A stretch of 38,781 nucleotides of DNA from Hymenobacter sp. IS2118. GTDB taxonomy: Bacteria > Bacteroidota > Bacteroidia > Cytophagales > Hymenobacteraceae. This document shows, in pieces, positions 1-7,086 of this stretch. The first letter of the stretch is position 1, and each line of letters starts with the position of its first letter. The position numbers and the translations under genes are program-made. The notes beneath the pieces are model-generated. The model was not told the origin of the DNA. It did not search any database and was given only the letters and a program-made list of their open reading frames with translations. Location of the stretch: NCBI RefSeq assembly GCF_000715495.1, contig NZ_JNLX01000068.1, positions 1-38,781 of the forward strand. The letters are read 5' to 3'.

Positions 1-2022
1 GGCGGGGCTGGGTGCTACCACCACGGCCGAGCCGTCGTTCAGCTCATTGGCAGCCAGCAGGATGGGATACGTCACGCCCCCGTTGAGGCTCAGCCGGATG
101 TTGACGCGCACGCAGCTGACCGGGGCGGCAGTGGTGTTGGCCACGTTCCAGGTAATGGTTTGGGCGGCGCCTCCGGTCCAGCTCTCGGCCGCGTTGGGAG
201 CCGTCACCAGGAAGGGGCCCGCCGAGCTGCTCACATCCAGGCTAACCAGCGAGCTGAAATTCACGCCGCCGACTACCCCCAGCGGTCCGGCGTGCTGGTC
301 GCGGGCTGTGCACCGAAACGTGAGGGCGCGCGTCACCGTGGGCAACCGCTCCCCGATAACTACGCTGTTGTCCAGCAGATTGCTCAACCTCGGGAAGTAG
401 CGCGTTCCGGACGCGGAAGGGTTGAACGAGCGAAACAGGGGAATATTCTGCCCCGGCACCTGGGCCGTGGTGGGCGTTCCGGTCGGCCCCAGGTCCAGCT
501 CCTCCCAGGAATACGTGATGGGGTCGTTTTGGGCGTCGGTAGCGGTGGCCGTTAGTTTGAAAGGCGTGCCGATGGGTAAAGTTCTGCCGCTCGCCGGCAC
601 ACTTACGGTAGGAGCGGTATTGCCGGTGGCCTGGCTGGTGCCGCAGGTAGTACCATTAATAAAAGCCCGTATTTCCTCGTAGTTGCCCGTGTGGAAGGTG
701 GCATCGGAGTTGGCTTGCAGGTCGTTGTTTGATTCACAGATACCGGCGTAGGCCATAATCGTGCTGCCCGAGCCCGGCTCCCAGGCCGTTTCGGGGTTGC
801 GGTTGCCCCCGGCGCAGCTGCCATCGTTGCCATTGAAGGGGTGGTTACCGCCAAACTGGTGGCCCATTTCGTGCGCCACAAAATCGATGTCAAACGCGTC
901 GCCCACGGGGTTGGGCAGGCCCGTCACACCCCCAGCTTTCCCCTCGCGGTCGCACACCACGCCCAGGAAGGCCACGCCGCCGCCGCCAGTGCTCACCACG
1001 TGGCCAATATCATAATTGGCATTGCCGATGATGCGGTCTACGTTCTCCTGATTTTGCTCCAGCATGGGGCCACCATCGTCGTTGGTATACGCCGGGGAAG
1101 GCTGGGGACCGGTGCCACTGAGAAAAACCAGCTGGTCGTTGTTTGGCACCAGCACCATGCGCACCGACAGCTCCTTTTCGTACACCCCCACCACCCGGTT
1201 CACGGTGGTGGCCTCGGCGGCCAGCACGCTGGCTACGGTGTTGCCTTTAGTCAGCGCGTATTCGGGGGTGCAGGCCAGGGCCAGGCGGTAGGTGCGCAGC
1301 TGCGGTCCGCTGGCCCGTGCCAGCGCCAGACTATTGCTGCTCTTCTGAGCCGCCAGCCGCCGCGCGGTAGCTTTTTGGGTGGCCGCCGTGGGGGCAAAAC
1401 CACAATTGAGAGCGGTGCGGGAAGCGCCCCGGTTCATATCGCGGTGATAAAAACCGAGGTAGTGCCGGGAATCGGTGCGAGTGGCAGGGTCAATGTAAAA
1501 GCTATTGCCGTCGGCGGCCAGCACCTGGGCATGGAAGCCCTGGGGGGTCATTTCCAGCCGCACCGTGGCCGACGCATCGTCGAGGCCCACGCCGGCGTAG
1601 GTTTTAATACTTGGAAACCGGGCCGCCAGCGCGGGTGCCAGCACCGACGACTCGCGGACGGCGAACCGACCAGTACTACCATTGGGGAGCGGTAGCATGA
1701 GCACCAGCGGCGCGGCCGAGGACCGGGCTTCGGCGGGAGCGGCGGCCAGGGCCGCACGCAGGGCCGGCACATCCAGGGTCAGCGCCTGCGAGCGAAACAG
1801 CGCTGCCGCCAGTGGCGAACGCGCCACCGCTGCCCGCGCCTCGGCATTGGCCTGAAAATACCGGGCCGCCGCCCGCTGAGGGGCCGGCTGCTGGGCTTTG
1901 GCGCTCAGGATGGTGCTGCAGGCCAGCAGCAGCGCCGCTCCCATGTGATTAAAACTCGCTTTGAGCGCGGAAAAAGAAGGAGACCGATGGGTGGCCAAAC
2001 GGCCGGCGTACCAGTGCTGCAT
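1..2022 (-). CDS. Secreted zinc metalloprotease (reprolysin-like metzincin), C-terminus cut by window edge
   Basis: The minus-strand frame is open from the ATG at 2022 to base 1, giving at least 674 residues with no stop. It carries the metzincin zinc site HEMGHQFGGNH at residues 384-394, with three His ligands and catalytic Glu385. A Met-turn (IMAY, Met423) follows about 30 residues later, as the family requires. The N-terminus has a hydrophobic stretch ending in SAKAQ, which fits a signal peptide. A second in-frame ATG at 1944 would give a tighter signal peptide, so the start is uncertain. After the catalytic domain come beta-rich segments (TAPTVSVP..., then FLVTAPNAAESW...) like the Ig-type domains of secreted Bacteroidota proteases. 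A type IX secretion tail may lie beyond the left edge; that is inference. It probably degrades extracellular protein. It lies downstream of lpxB on the same strand but behind a terminator, so it is probably transcribed separately. Confidence 0.88.
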   Translation of the reverse strand, partial: MQHWYAGRLATHRSPSFSALKASFNHMGAALLLACSTILSAKAQQPAPQRAAARYFQANAEARAAVARSPLAAALFRSQALTLDVPALRAALAAAPAEARSSAAPLVLMLPLPNGSTGRFAVRESSVLAPALAARFPSIKTYAGVGLDDASATVRLEMTPQGFHAQVLAADGNSFYIDPATRTDSRHYLGFYHRDMNRGASRTALNCGFAPTAATQKATARRLAAQKSSNSLALARASGPQLRTYRLALACTPEYALTKGNTVASVLAAEATTVNRVVGVYEKELSVRMVLVPNNDQLVFLSGTGPQPSPAYTNDDGGPMLEQNQENVDRIIGNANYDIGHVVSTGGGGVAFLGVVCDREGKAGGVTGLPNPVGDAFDIDFVAHEMGHQFGGNHPFNGNDGSCAGGNRNPETAWEPGSGSTIMAYAGICESNNDLQANSDATFHTGNYEEIRAFINGTTCGTSQATGNTAPTVSVPASGRTLPIGTPFKLTATATDAQNDPITYSWEELDLGPTGTPTTAQVPGQNIPLFRSFNPSASGTRYFPRLSNLLDNSVVIGERLPTVTRALTFRCTARDQHAGPLGVVGGVNFSSLVSLDVSSSAGPFLVTAPNAAESWTGGAAQTITWNVANTTAAPVSCVRVNIRLSLNGGVTYPILLAANELNDGSAVVVAPSPA

Positions 2023-2187
2023 TAAGAGTTGGGCCTGAGGTTAATCTGTAAAGCTAAGCAAAAAACCAGGTATGCCGATAAGCGAACCAGCGGGCCGGGC
2101 GAGCCACATAAAACAGGTCTCGAAACTGGTTTTTATGGACGTCGGAAAGACAATAACAGGAACATCAATCGCAGCAATAAAATCGCA

Positions 2188-2222
2188 AAAAAGCTCCGGC
2201 ACACGGCGCCGGAGCTTTTTTT
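2188..2222 (-). terminator. Bidirectional rho-independent terminator after lpxB
   Basis: A perfect 10-bp GC-rich stem (2191-2200 with 2208-2217) and a 7-nt loop is flanked by an A-run on the left and a T-run on the right. It can therefore end transcription on either strand. On the minus strand it begins about 35 bases after the lpxB stop and separates lpxB from the metalloprotease gene. I see no gene in 2023-2256. Confidence 0.85.
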
Positions 2223-2256
2223 AATTCCTGGCTTGCTTTCAGGGCAGCACTTTTTT

Positions 2257-3369
2257 TCAGCCGGCTTTCAGGTATTTCACCATTAGCCCGGCGGTTTTTT
2301 TGGCGGCTTGCTGCTGGCCCAGCTTCTGGCGCAGTTCGGCGTAGCCGGCCTTCATGCGGGCCATGTAGGCCTCATCGGTGAGCAGCAGGCGGAGCTCGTC
2401 GAGCAGGTTGCGGGCGTTGAAGTCGTTCTGAATGAACTCCTTCACCACGGCGCGGCCCGCAATCAGGTTCACCAAAGAAATAAATGGCACCTTGATAACC
2501 ATTTTGCCAATGGCGTAGCTGAGCACGCTGGTGCGGTAGCACACAATCTGGGGCACGTCGAAGAGGGCGGTTTCGAGGGTGGCTGTGCCGCTGGTGACCA
2601 AGGCGGCCTTGGCGTGGGTCAGCAGGTCGAAGGTTTGGTCGAATACGAACCGGATGCCGTTGCGGTGGAAGTGCTTGTAGTAATTAGGGTCGAGGTTGTC
2701 TACCCCGGCCACCACAAACTGGTACTCCTGAAAGCCCGGTAAAATGGCAATCATCTCGTGCAGCATTTCCTCAATTTCCTGCTTGCGCGAGCCCGGCAGC
2801 ACGGCAATAATGGGCTTGTCGGGCTCCAGACGGTTGCGCTCGAAAAAGTCGGGGTCGGGCTCAAATTCGGCCACGGCGTCGGCCGTGGGATTGCCCACGT
2901 AGTCGACGTGGTAGCCGAATTTATCGTAAAATTCTTTTTCGAAAGGCAGGATGACGAACATCCGGTCTACCCGCTCCTTCACCTTTTCGACGCGGCCCTG
3001 GTTCCAGGCCCATATTTTGGGCGAAATGTAGTAGAATACCTTGATGCCGTGGCCTTTGGCCACTTTCGCCATGCGCAGATTGAAGCCCGCGTAGTCCACC
3101 AGAATCAGCACATCGGGCTTGTAGGCCAGCAAATCGGCCTGGCACTGCTTGAGGTAGCCCCGGAACTTGAGCACGCTGGTAGCAGCCTCCACGAAGCCCA
3201 TGATGGCCAAATCCTGGTAGTGCCGCACCAACTCGCCGCCCACGGCCTGCATCTGGTCGCCGCCCCAAAACCGGAACTGGGCGTCGGCGTCCTCGCCCTG
3301 CAACTCGCGCATGAGGTGGGCGGCGTGAAAGTCGCCCGACCGTTCGCCGGCAATCAGATAATATTTCAT
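2257..3369 (-). CDS. lpxB: Lipid-A-disaccharide synthase
   Basis: LpxB joins UDP-2,3-diacylglucosamine and lipid X to form the lipid A disaccharide on the inner face of the inner membrane. The 370-residue product is close to the family's usual length. It begins MKYYLIAGERSGDFHAA, the glycine-rich opening of the family, and contains GFVEAA, DYAGFNLR, the YYISPKIWAW block, YVGNPTAD and PGSRKQEIE, all typical LpxB segments in the right order. The ATG at 3369 is well supported because the conserved motif starts at residue 4. A seven-base repeat element fills the spacer to queD upstream and comes within about five bases of this ATG, so both genes are probably on one transcript. A strong terminator follows. 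This gene shows that the organism makes lipid A. Confidence 0.97.
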   Translation of the reverse strand: MKYYLIAGERSGDFHAAHLMRELQGEDADAQFRFWGGDQMQAVGGELVRHYQDLAIMGFVEAATSVLKFRGYLKQCQADLLAYKPDVLILVDYAGFNLRMAKVAKGHGIKVFYYISPKIWAWNQGRVEKVKERVDRMFVILPFEKEFYDKFGYHVDYVGNPTADAVAEFEPDPDFFERNRLEPDKPIIAVLPGSRKQEIEEMLHEMIAILPGFQEYQFVVAGVDNLDPNYYKHFHRNGIRFVFDQTFDLLTHAKAALVTSGTATLETALFDVPQIVCYRTSVLSYAIGKMVIKVPFISLVNLIAGRAVVKEFIQNDFNARNLLDELRLLLTDEAYMARMKAGYAELRQKLGQQQAAKKTAGLMVKYLKAG

Positions 3370-3374
3370 TCGTT

Positions 3375-3483
3375 GAGTTATGAGTTAAGAATCAGGAGTT
3401 AGGAGTTGTAGGAATGAGTAGATAAGCGACGAATGACTCCGTGGGGCCAAATCACAACTTTTAACTCCTAACTCTTAACTTCT
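3375..3483. repeat. Paired heptad-repeat element 1 (queD-lpxB spacer)
   Basis: The left arm at 3375-3409 is five consecutive 7-bp units on the plus strand: GAGTTAT, GAGTTAA, GAATCAG, GAGTTAG, GAGTTGT. The right arm at 3453-3480, read on the minus strand, is four units: AGTTAAG, AGTTAGG, AGTTAAA, AGTTGTG. The arms are roughly inverted, so a transcript could fold into an imperfect hairpin with a loop of about 43 nt. The element fills the spacer from a few bases after the queD stop to five bases before the lpxB start. A degraded relative may lie at 8855-8883 (GAGTTAA facing TAACTCTTAACT). Function is unknown. Confidence 0.8.
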
Positions 3484-3897
3484 TCATCCGTAGTATTCCA
3501 CGAAATTGCGGGGGGTTTCGTAGAGTTTCACGCAGTGCAGCCGGGCCGTGGTAATGGCCGGCAGCTCGCGCTCCAGAATTTGCCAGAAGGCGATGGCCAG
3601 GTTTTCGGTACTGGCCATAAGGCCGGCCATGAAGGGCACGTCCAGGTTGAGATTTTTGTGGTCTACCTGGTCGGTAATGTGGGTGCGGAGCAGGTCGGAA
3701 AGGGCCTTGAGGTCCACTACGAAGCCGGTTTCGGGGTCGGGCTGGCCGCGTACCGTCACAATGAGGTCGTAGTTGTGGCCGTGCCAGTTGGTATTGGCGC
3801 AGGGGCCAAATACCTCGCGGTTGCGCTCGTCGCTCCACTTGGGGTTGTGCAGCTTGTGGGCAGCGTTGAAATGTTCCTGGCGGCTAACGTAAATCAT
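3484..3897 (-). CDS. queD: 6-carboxytetrahydropterin synthase / 6-pyruvoyl-tetrahydropterin synthase family (QueD)
   Basis: Enzymes of this family convert dihydroneopterin triphosphate to 6-carboxy-tetrahydropterin (queuosine/7-deazaguanine route) or to 6-pyruvoyl-tetrahydropterin. The 137-residue product has the expected zinc ligands His14 (FNAAH), His39 and His41 (WHGHNY), the catalytic Cys33 in FGPCANTNWHGH, and a late Glu in LYETPRN. The size fits one T-fold subunit. The spacing between the first His and the Cys is long, as in eukaryote-type PTPS, so QueD versus PTPS cannot be settled from sequence alone. QueC, QueE and QueF are not in the window. The gene lies between the FecCD permease and lpxB, with a heptad-repeat element on each side. 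The ATG at 3897 is supported by the conserved N-terminus. Confidence 0.9.
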   Translation of the reverse strand: MIYVSRQEHFNAAHKLHNPKWSDERNREVFGPCANTNWHGHNYDLIVTVRGQPDPETGFVVDLKALSDLLRTHITDQVDHKNLNLDVPFMAGLMASTENLAIAFWQILERELPAITTARLHCVKLYETPRNFVEYYG

Positions 3898-3903
3898 TCT
3901 GTA

Positions 3904-3993
3904 AGCTATTAGCTACTAGTAGTTAGCTGGTAGCTCTCTTTGTTTTTTCATTAAAAGAAGAAACCGTAGGCTAGCAGCTAAAAGCTACTCGCT
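3904..3993. repeat. Paired heptad-repeat element 2 (permease-queD spacer)
   Basis: The left arm at 3904-3938 is five 7-bp units on the plus strand: AGCTATT, AGCTACT, AGTAGTT, AGCTGGT, AGCTCTC. The right arm at 3966-3993, read on the minus strand, is four units: AGCGAGT, AGCTTTT, AGCTGCT, AGCCTAC. The layout matches element 1 but the unit sequence differs. The right arm runs into the permease gene and supplies its last codons and stop (residues ASSF then TAG). The left arm ends six bases from the queD start codon. The element therefore occupies the whole intergenic gap. Confidence 0.78.
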
Positions 3994-4994
3994 CCATTAT
4001 CTTTTCGCAGCAAATATACGAAGAAGGGTACCCCGAACAGGGCCGTGACCAGGCCCACCGGCAACCCGGCCGGCGGGTAGAGGATGCGGGCCAGCAAGTC
4101 GCAGGCCAGTAAAAAGCTGCCGCCCAGCACCGCGCACACCAGCAAATTGTATCGGCCCGTGGTGCCCAGCAGCCCCCGCGAGAGGTGCGGCACGAGCAGG
4201 CCCACAAAGCCCACCGGCCCGCACAACGCCACCACGCCGCCCGTGAGGCCGGCCGCCAGCAGCACCAGCAGCCAGCGCCGCCGCGCCACCGGCAGCCCCA
4301 GGGCGGCGGCCCGCTCCTCGCCCAGCAGCAGCAGGTTGAGGTCTTTCTGCAAAAAAGCCAGCACAAACAGGCTGATGGCCAGCACTGCCGCCGGGTAGGG
4401 CAGCACGCGCCACCCGGCCTGCTCAAAGCTGCCGAACGCCCAGAACACGATACTGCGCAGGTTGCCCTCGGCGCTGGCCAGAAACGTGAGCAGGCTGCCC
4501 ACGGCCGCCGCCAGGGCGCCCACCGCCACGCCCGCCAGCAGCAATGGCGCGGGCAAAATCCGGCCGCGCCGCGTGCCCAGCGCCACCACCAGCACCGTGG
4601 CCCCAAAAGCCCCCACCAGCGCCGCAACCGGCGGCAAATACACGCCCGCCACCGTGAGCGACGGCACCAGCACAAAAGAAATAATGGCCCCTAACGAAGC
4701 CCCCGAAGCCGTGCCCAGCAGGTACGGGTCGGCCAACGGATTGGTGACCAGCGTTTGGAGCAGCGAGCCGCTCACGGCCAGGCTGGCCCCGGCCAGCAGC
4801 GCCAGCACAATGCGCGGCAGACGCAGTTCCACCAGCACCAGCTGGGCCGGGTCGGTGGGGTCGTAGTGCCAAAAGGTGTTGAAAATGAAGCTGTACGACG
4901 TGGCATAGCTGCCCACCCGCAGGCCCAGCACCACGAGCCCCAGCGTGAGCAGGAGGCCAACGGTCAGCCATAATAAGGGGCGGTGAACCAGCAT
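3978..4994 (-). CDS. FecCD-family ABC transporter permease (iron siderophore / cobalamin type)
   Basis: This inner-membrane permease would move a ferric siderophore, haem or vitamin B12 from the periplasm together with a binding protein and an ATPase. The 338 residues form about ten hydrophobic segments. Family signatures are present: LPRIVLALLAGASLAVSG, then Q-TLVTNPLADPYLLGTASGA, and the coupling-helix motif GPVGFVGLLVPHLSR near residue 260. The start codon overlaps the stop of the upstream binding-lipoprotein gene (TGATG), so the two are translationally coupled. No ATPase gene lies next to them; the next gene is queD. The last residues (ASSF) are encoded by the heptad-repeat element. The exact substrate is not readable from sequence. 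Confidence 0.93.
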   Translation of the reverse strand: MLVHRPLLWLTVGLLLTLGLVVLGLRVGSYATSYSFIFNTFWHYDPTDPAQLVLVELRLPRIVLALLAGASLAVSGSLLQTLVTNPLADPYLLGTASGASLGAIISFVLVPSLTVAGVYLPPVAALVGAFGATVLVVALGTRRGRILPAPLLLAGVAVGALAAAVGSLLTFLASAEGNLRSIVFWAFGSFEQAGWRVLPYPAAVLAISLFVLAFLQKDLNLLLLGEERAAALGLPVARRRWLLVLLAAGLTGGVVALCGPVGFVGLLVPHLSRGLLGTTGRYNLLVCAVLGGSFLLACDLLARILYPPAGLPVGLVTALFGVPFFVYLLRKDNGASSF

Positions 4995-5896
4995 CAGCGG
5001 ACGGGCGGCAACGAACCAGCTAAGCGAGGCGCAATTAGCTCGCGCAGTTCGCGCACGGCCTCCACCGCGCGCGGGCCGGGCCGCTCCATCAGGTTACCGG
5101 TGATGGCGAAAACGCGGCGGCTTTTATAGGCATTGATGCGTTTGAGCTCAGGGTAATTCTTGAAAAACGTGCTGTCCATCTTGCCAAAGCTGCCGCCGAG
5201 CAGCACGTCGGGGTTCAGCTTGAGAATGTACTCGCGGGTGAGGGCCGGGTAGGGCTGCGGGAAGGTTTCAGCCACGGCGTTCTGCCCACCCGCCAGCCGG
5301 ATTTCATCGGTAAAAAGCGTGTTTTGGCCGTAGCAATAAATGGGGTCCTGCCAGGTGATGGCCAGCACTTTGGGCGAATGACTGAATGACTGAGTAGCTG
5401 CGTAGCTGAGCTGCTGCCGCAGTGAATCGGCCAGGTGCTTGGCCTGCGTTTCGCGGCCCAATAGCCGGCCCACGGTTTCGATACCCGTGAAAACGTCCTC
5501 CACGGTGCGGTAGCGCTGGTAATACACCGGAATCCCCAGTTCCTGAAGGCGTTGGGCATCGGCCACGGACGTGATGCCTTCGACGGTAAAAACGATGTCC
5601 GGCTTTAGCAGAACCAGCTTTTCCAGGTCGAGCGGGTAATTGTTAACGACAGGTTTGCGGAGCACGGCGGCCGGGTAGTTGTCCTGGGGCACGCGGGCCA
5701 CGATGGTGGCGGTATCGGCCACGGCAAACAGGACTTCGGTCATGCTGGGGGCCAGGGCCAGCACCCGGCGCGGGTGCGCGGGCAGGGTCAGGCGCCGGCC
5801 CAGGCCGTCTTGCACGGTTACGGAGGCGGCGGACCGGGATTCCGGCTGGCAGCCGGCCAGCAACGCAACCGCTAAAAACAGATACAAAAAGCGCAT
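4994..5896 (-). CDS. ABC transporter substrate-binding lipoprotein (BtuF/FhuD-like, helical backbone)
   Basis: The 300-residue product starts MRFLYLFLAVALLAGC, a signal peptide with a lipobox; Cys16 would be lipidated. The body matches class III helical-backbone binding proteins: VTVQDGLGRRLTLPAHPRRVLALAPSMTEVLFAV at the N-terminal lobe, LEKLVLLKPDIVF in the middle, and LNPDVLLGGS plus RRVFAITGNLMERPGPRAVEAV late. It would hand a corrinoid or iron chelate to the permease encoded just downstream. I chose the ATG at 5896 because it gives a clean lipoprotein signal; the frame extends to 5959 but the extra residues look non-coding. The -7 box TACCTTTG ends only four bases before this ATG, suggesting a leaderless mRNA. 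An array of five 8-bp units (5376-5415) lies inside the gene in frame. Confidence 0.9.
   Translation of the reverse strand: MRFLYLFLAVALLAGCQPESRSAASVTVQDGLGRRLTLPAHPRRVLALAPSMTEVLFAVADTATIVARVPQDNYPAAVLRKPVVNNYPLDLEKLVLLKPDIVFTVEGITSVADAQRLQELGIPVYYQRYRTVEDVFTGIETVGRLLGRETQAKHLADSLRQQLSYAATQSFSHSPKVLAITWQDPIYCYGQNTLFTDEIRLAGGQNAVAETFPQPYPALTREYILKLNPDVLLGGSFGKMDSTFFKNYPELKRINAYKSRRVFAITGNLMERPGPRAVEAVRELRELIAPRLAGSLPPVR
5376..5415. repeat. Five-unit octad array inside the binding-lipoprotein gene
   Basis: Five consecutive 8-bp units on the plus strand: GAATGACT, GAATGACT, GAGTAGCT, GCGTAGCT, GAGCTGCT. The gene is on the opposite strand, where the array encodes roughly LSYAATQSFSHS between helix (DSLRQQ) and strand (PKVLAITW) segments of the protein. 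It keeps the reading frame. The organisation resembles one arm of the heptad elements but the unit is 8 bp and no opposing arm is seen. Confidence 0.65.
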
Positions 5897-5900
5897 GGGG

Positions 5901-5908
5901 CAAAGGTA
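5901..5908 (-). promoter_or_regulatory. Bacteroidota -7 box (TACCTTTG) for the binding-lipoprotein gene
   Basis: On the minus strand TACCTTTG matches the Bacteroidota sigma factor -7 consensus TAnnTTTG. Exactly four bases (CCCC) separate it from the ATG at 5896, so transcription should begin at or next to the start codon. No clear -33 TTTG was seen at the usual distance. Confidence 0.6.
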
Positions 5909-5940
5909 GGGCCGGGGACCAACGACGGGGCGCGCCGGTT

Positions 5941-5948
5941 TACCTTTG
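5941..5948 (+). promoter_or_regulatory. Bacteroidota -7 box (TACCTTTG) for rfaD
   Basis: TACCTTTG lies 22 bases before the rfaD ATG and is identical to the box facing the other way at 5901-5908. The two divergent promoters are only about 32 bp apart. No convincing -33 element is visible. Confidence 0.6.
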
Positions 5949-5970
5949 CCCCAACCCAACTTCCTGCCCT

Positions 5971-6939
5971 ATGATAGTAGTAACCGGCGCGGCCGGCTTC
6001 ATTGCCAGCTGCCTAGTCTCCCGCCTCAACGCCGCCAACTTCAACGACATCGTGGTGGTGGATAATTTTTCGGTTGAAAAAAAGCTGCCCAACATCACCG
6101 GCAAGAAGCTGCGCGAGTACGTGGACCGCGAAACGTTTTTCGACTGGCTCGATGCCAACCACGCGCAGGTGGAGTTCGTGTTTCACCTCGGCGCCCGCAC
6201 CGATACCGCCGAGATGGACCCGGCCGTATTCGACCTGCTCAACCTGAACTATTCGAAGCAGATGTGGCTGGCCTGCTGCCAGTACCAGCTGCCACTGGTG
6301 TACGCCTCGTCGGCCGCTACCTACGGCGACGGCATTCTGGGCTACACCGATACCGACGAAGCCCTGTTTCCCCTCTACCGCCCGCTGAACCCCTACGGCG
6401 ACTCGAAGAACGACTTCGACAACTGGGCCCTGGCCCAGGCCGAAAAGCCGTATTTCTGGGCCGGCTTGAAGTTTTTTAACGTGTACGGGCCCAACGAGTA
6501 CCACAAAAGCCGCATGGCGTCGGTGATACTCCACGCCTTCAACCAGATTCAGCAAACGGGCTCGATGACGCTTTTTAAATCGCACAATCCGGACTACACC
6601 GACGGCGGCCAGATGCGCGACTTCGTGTATGTGAAAGACGTGGTGGAAGTGTGCTACTTCCTGCTGAACCACCGCAAAGATTCGGGCATCTACAACCTCG
6701 GCAGCGGCGAGGCCCGCACCTTCCTCGACCTGGCCCTGAACACGTTCAACGCCCTGGGCCGCACCGCCGACATCCACTTTAAGGACACGCCCGAGGACAT
6801 TCGCGACAAGTACCAGTACTTCACCGAGGCCGATATGAGCAAGCTCAAAAGCATTGGCTACGACCGGCCTTTCACGCGTTTAGAAGACGGTATTACCGAT
6901 TACGTGCAGCACTACCTCGTGCCCGGCCGGTATTTATAA
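5971..6939 (+). CDS. rfaD: ADP-L-glycero-D-manno-heptose 6-epimerase
   Basis: RfaD (HldD) converts ADP-D-glycero-D-manno-heptose to the L-glycero form used for the LPS inner core. It is a cytoplasmic short-chain dehydrogenase/epimerase. The 322-residue product opens with the NADP-binding MIVVTGAAGFIAS, has the family signature HLGARTDTAEMD, the catalytic Tyr and Lys of YGDSKNDFD, and FNVYGPNEYHKSRMASV, followed by GQMRDFVYVKDVV. Length and order fit RfaD better than generic UDP-glucose epimerases. The ATG at 5971 places the Rossmann motif at once, so the start is secure. It is divergent from the transporter genes and probably transcribed from the -7 box at 5941. With lpxB 2.6 kb away it confirms a Gram-negative envelope, but the two are not in one operon. 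Confidence 0.95.
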   Translation: MIVVTGAAGFIASCLVSRLNAANFNDIVVVDNFSVEKKLPNITGKKLREYVDRETFFDWLDANHAQVEFVFHLGARTDTAEMDPAVFDLLNLNYSKQMWLACCQYQLPLVYASSAATYGDGILGYTDTDEALFPLYRPLNPYGDSKNDFDNWALAQAEKPYFWAGLKFFNVYGPNEYHKSRMASVILHAFNQIQQTGSMTLFKSHNPDYTDGGQMRDFVYVKDVVEVCYFLLNHRKDSGIYNLGSGEARTFLDLALNTFNALGRTADIHFKDTPEDIRDKYQYFTEADMSKLKSIGYDRPFTRLEDGITDYVQHYLVPGRYL

Positions 6940-7086
6940 GCACGAATTTTCTAGCTTGCCGGGCAGTAGCCGGGGCCAAACCATTGGGGCGGCCCTGGGT
7001 TACGCTGCCTCCGCAGCGGTTGTTTCGGCGCGGCGCGCGGCGGCGGCCGTGGCGTTTCATTGCCTTTTCCACCCCTTCCAACCATC

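Noticed and set aside
841..1695. Plus-strand open frame (284 codons) in the metalloprotease region
   Set aside because: The minus strand carries the metzincin zinc site and Met-turn, and its frame is open across the whole region.
2029..2286. Plus-strand 85-codon frame between the metalloprotease and lpxB
   Set aside because: It runs through the lpxB terminator and into the antisense of lpxB; composition is not protein-like.
3375..3993. Heptad elements as ordinary terminators
   Set aside because: They lack a compact GC stem with a T-run and lie between genes that look co-transcribed.
5897..5970. Cobalamin riboswitch upstream of the binding-lipoprotein gene
   Set aside because: Only 74 bases separate the divergent genes and the likely leader is near zero; no room for a B12 box structure.
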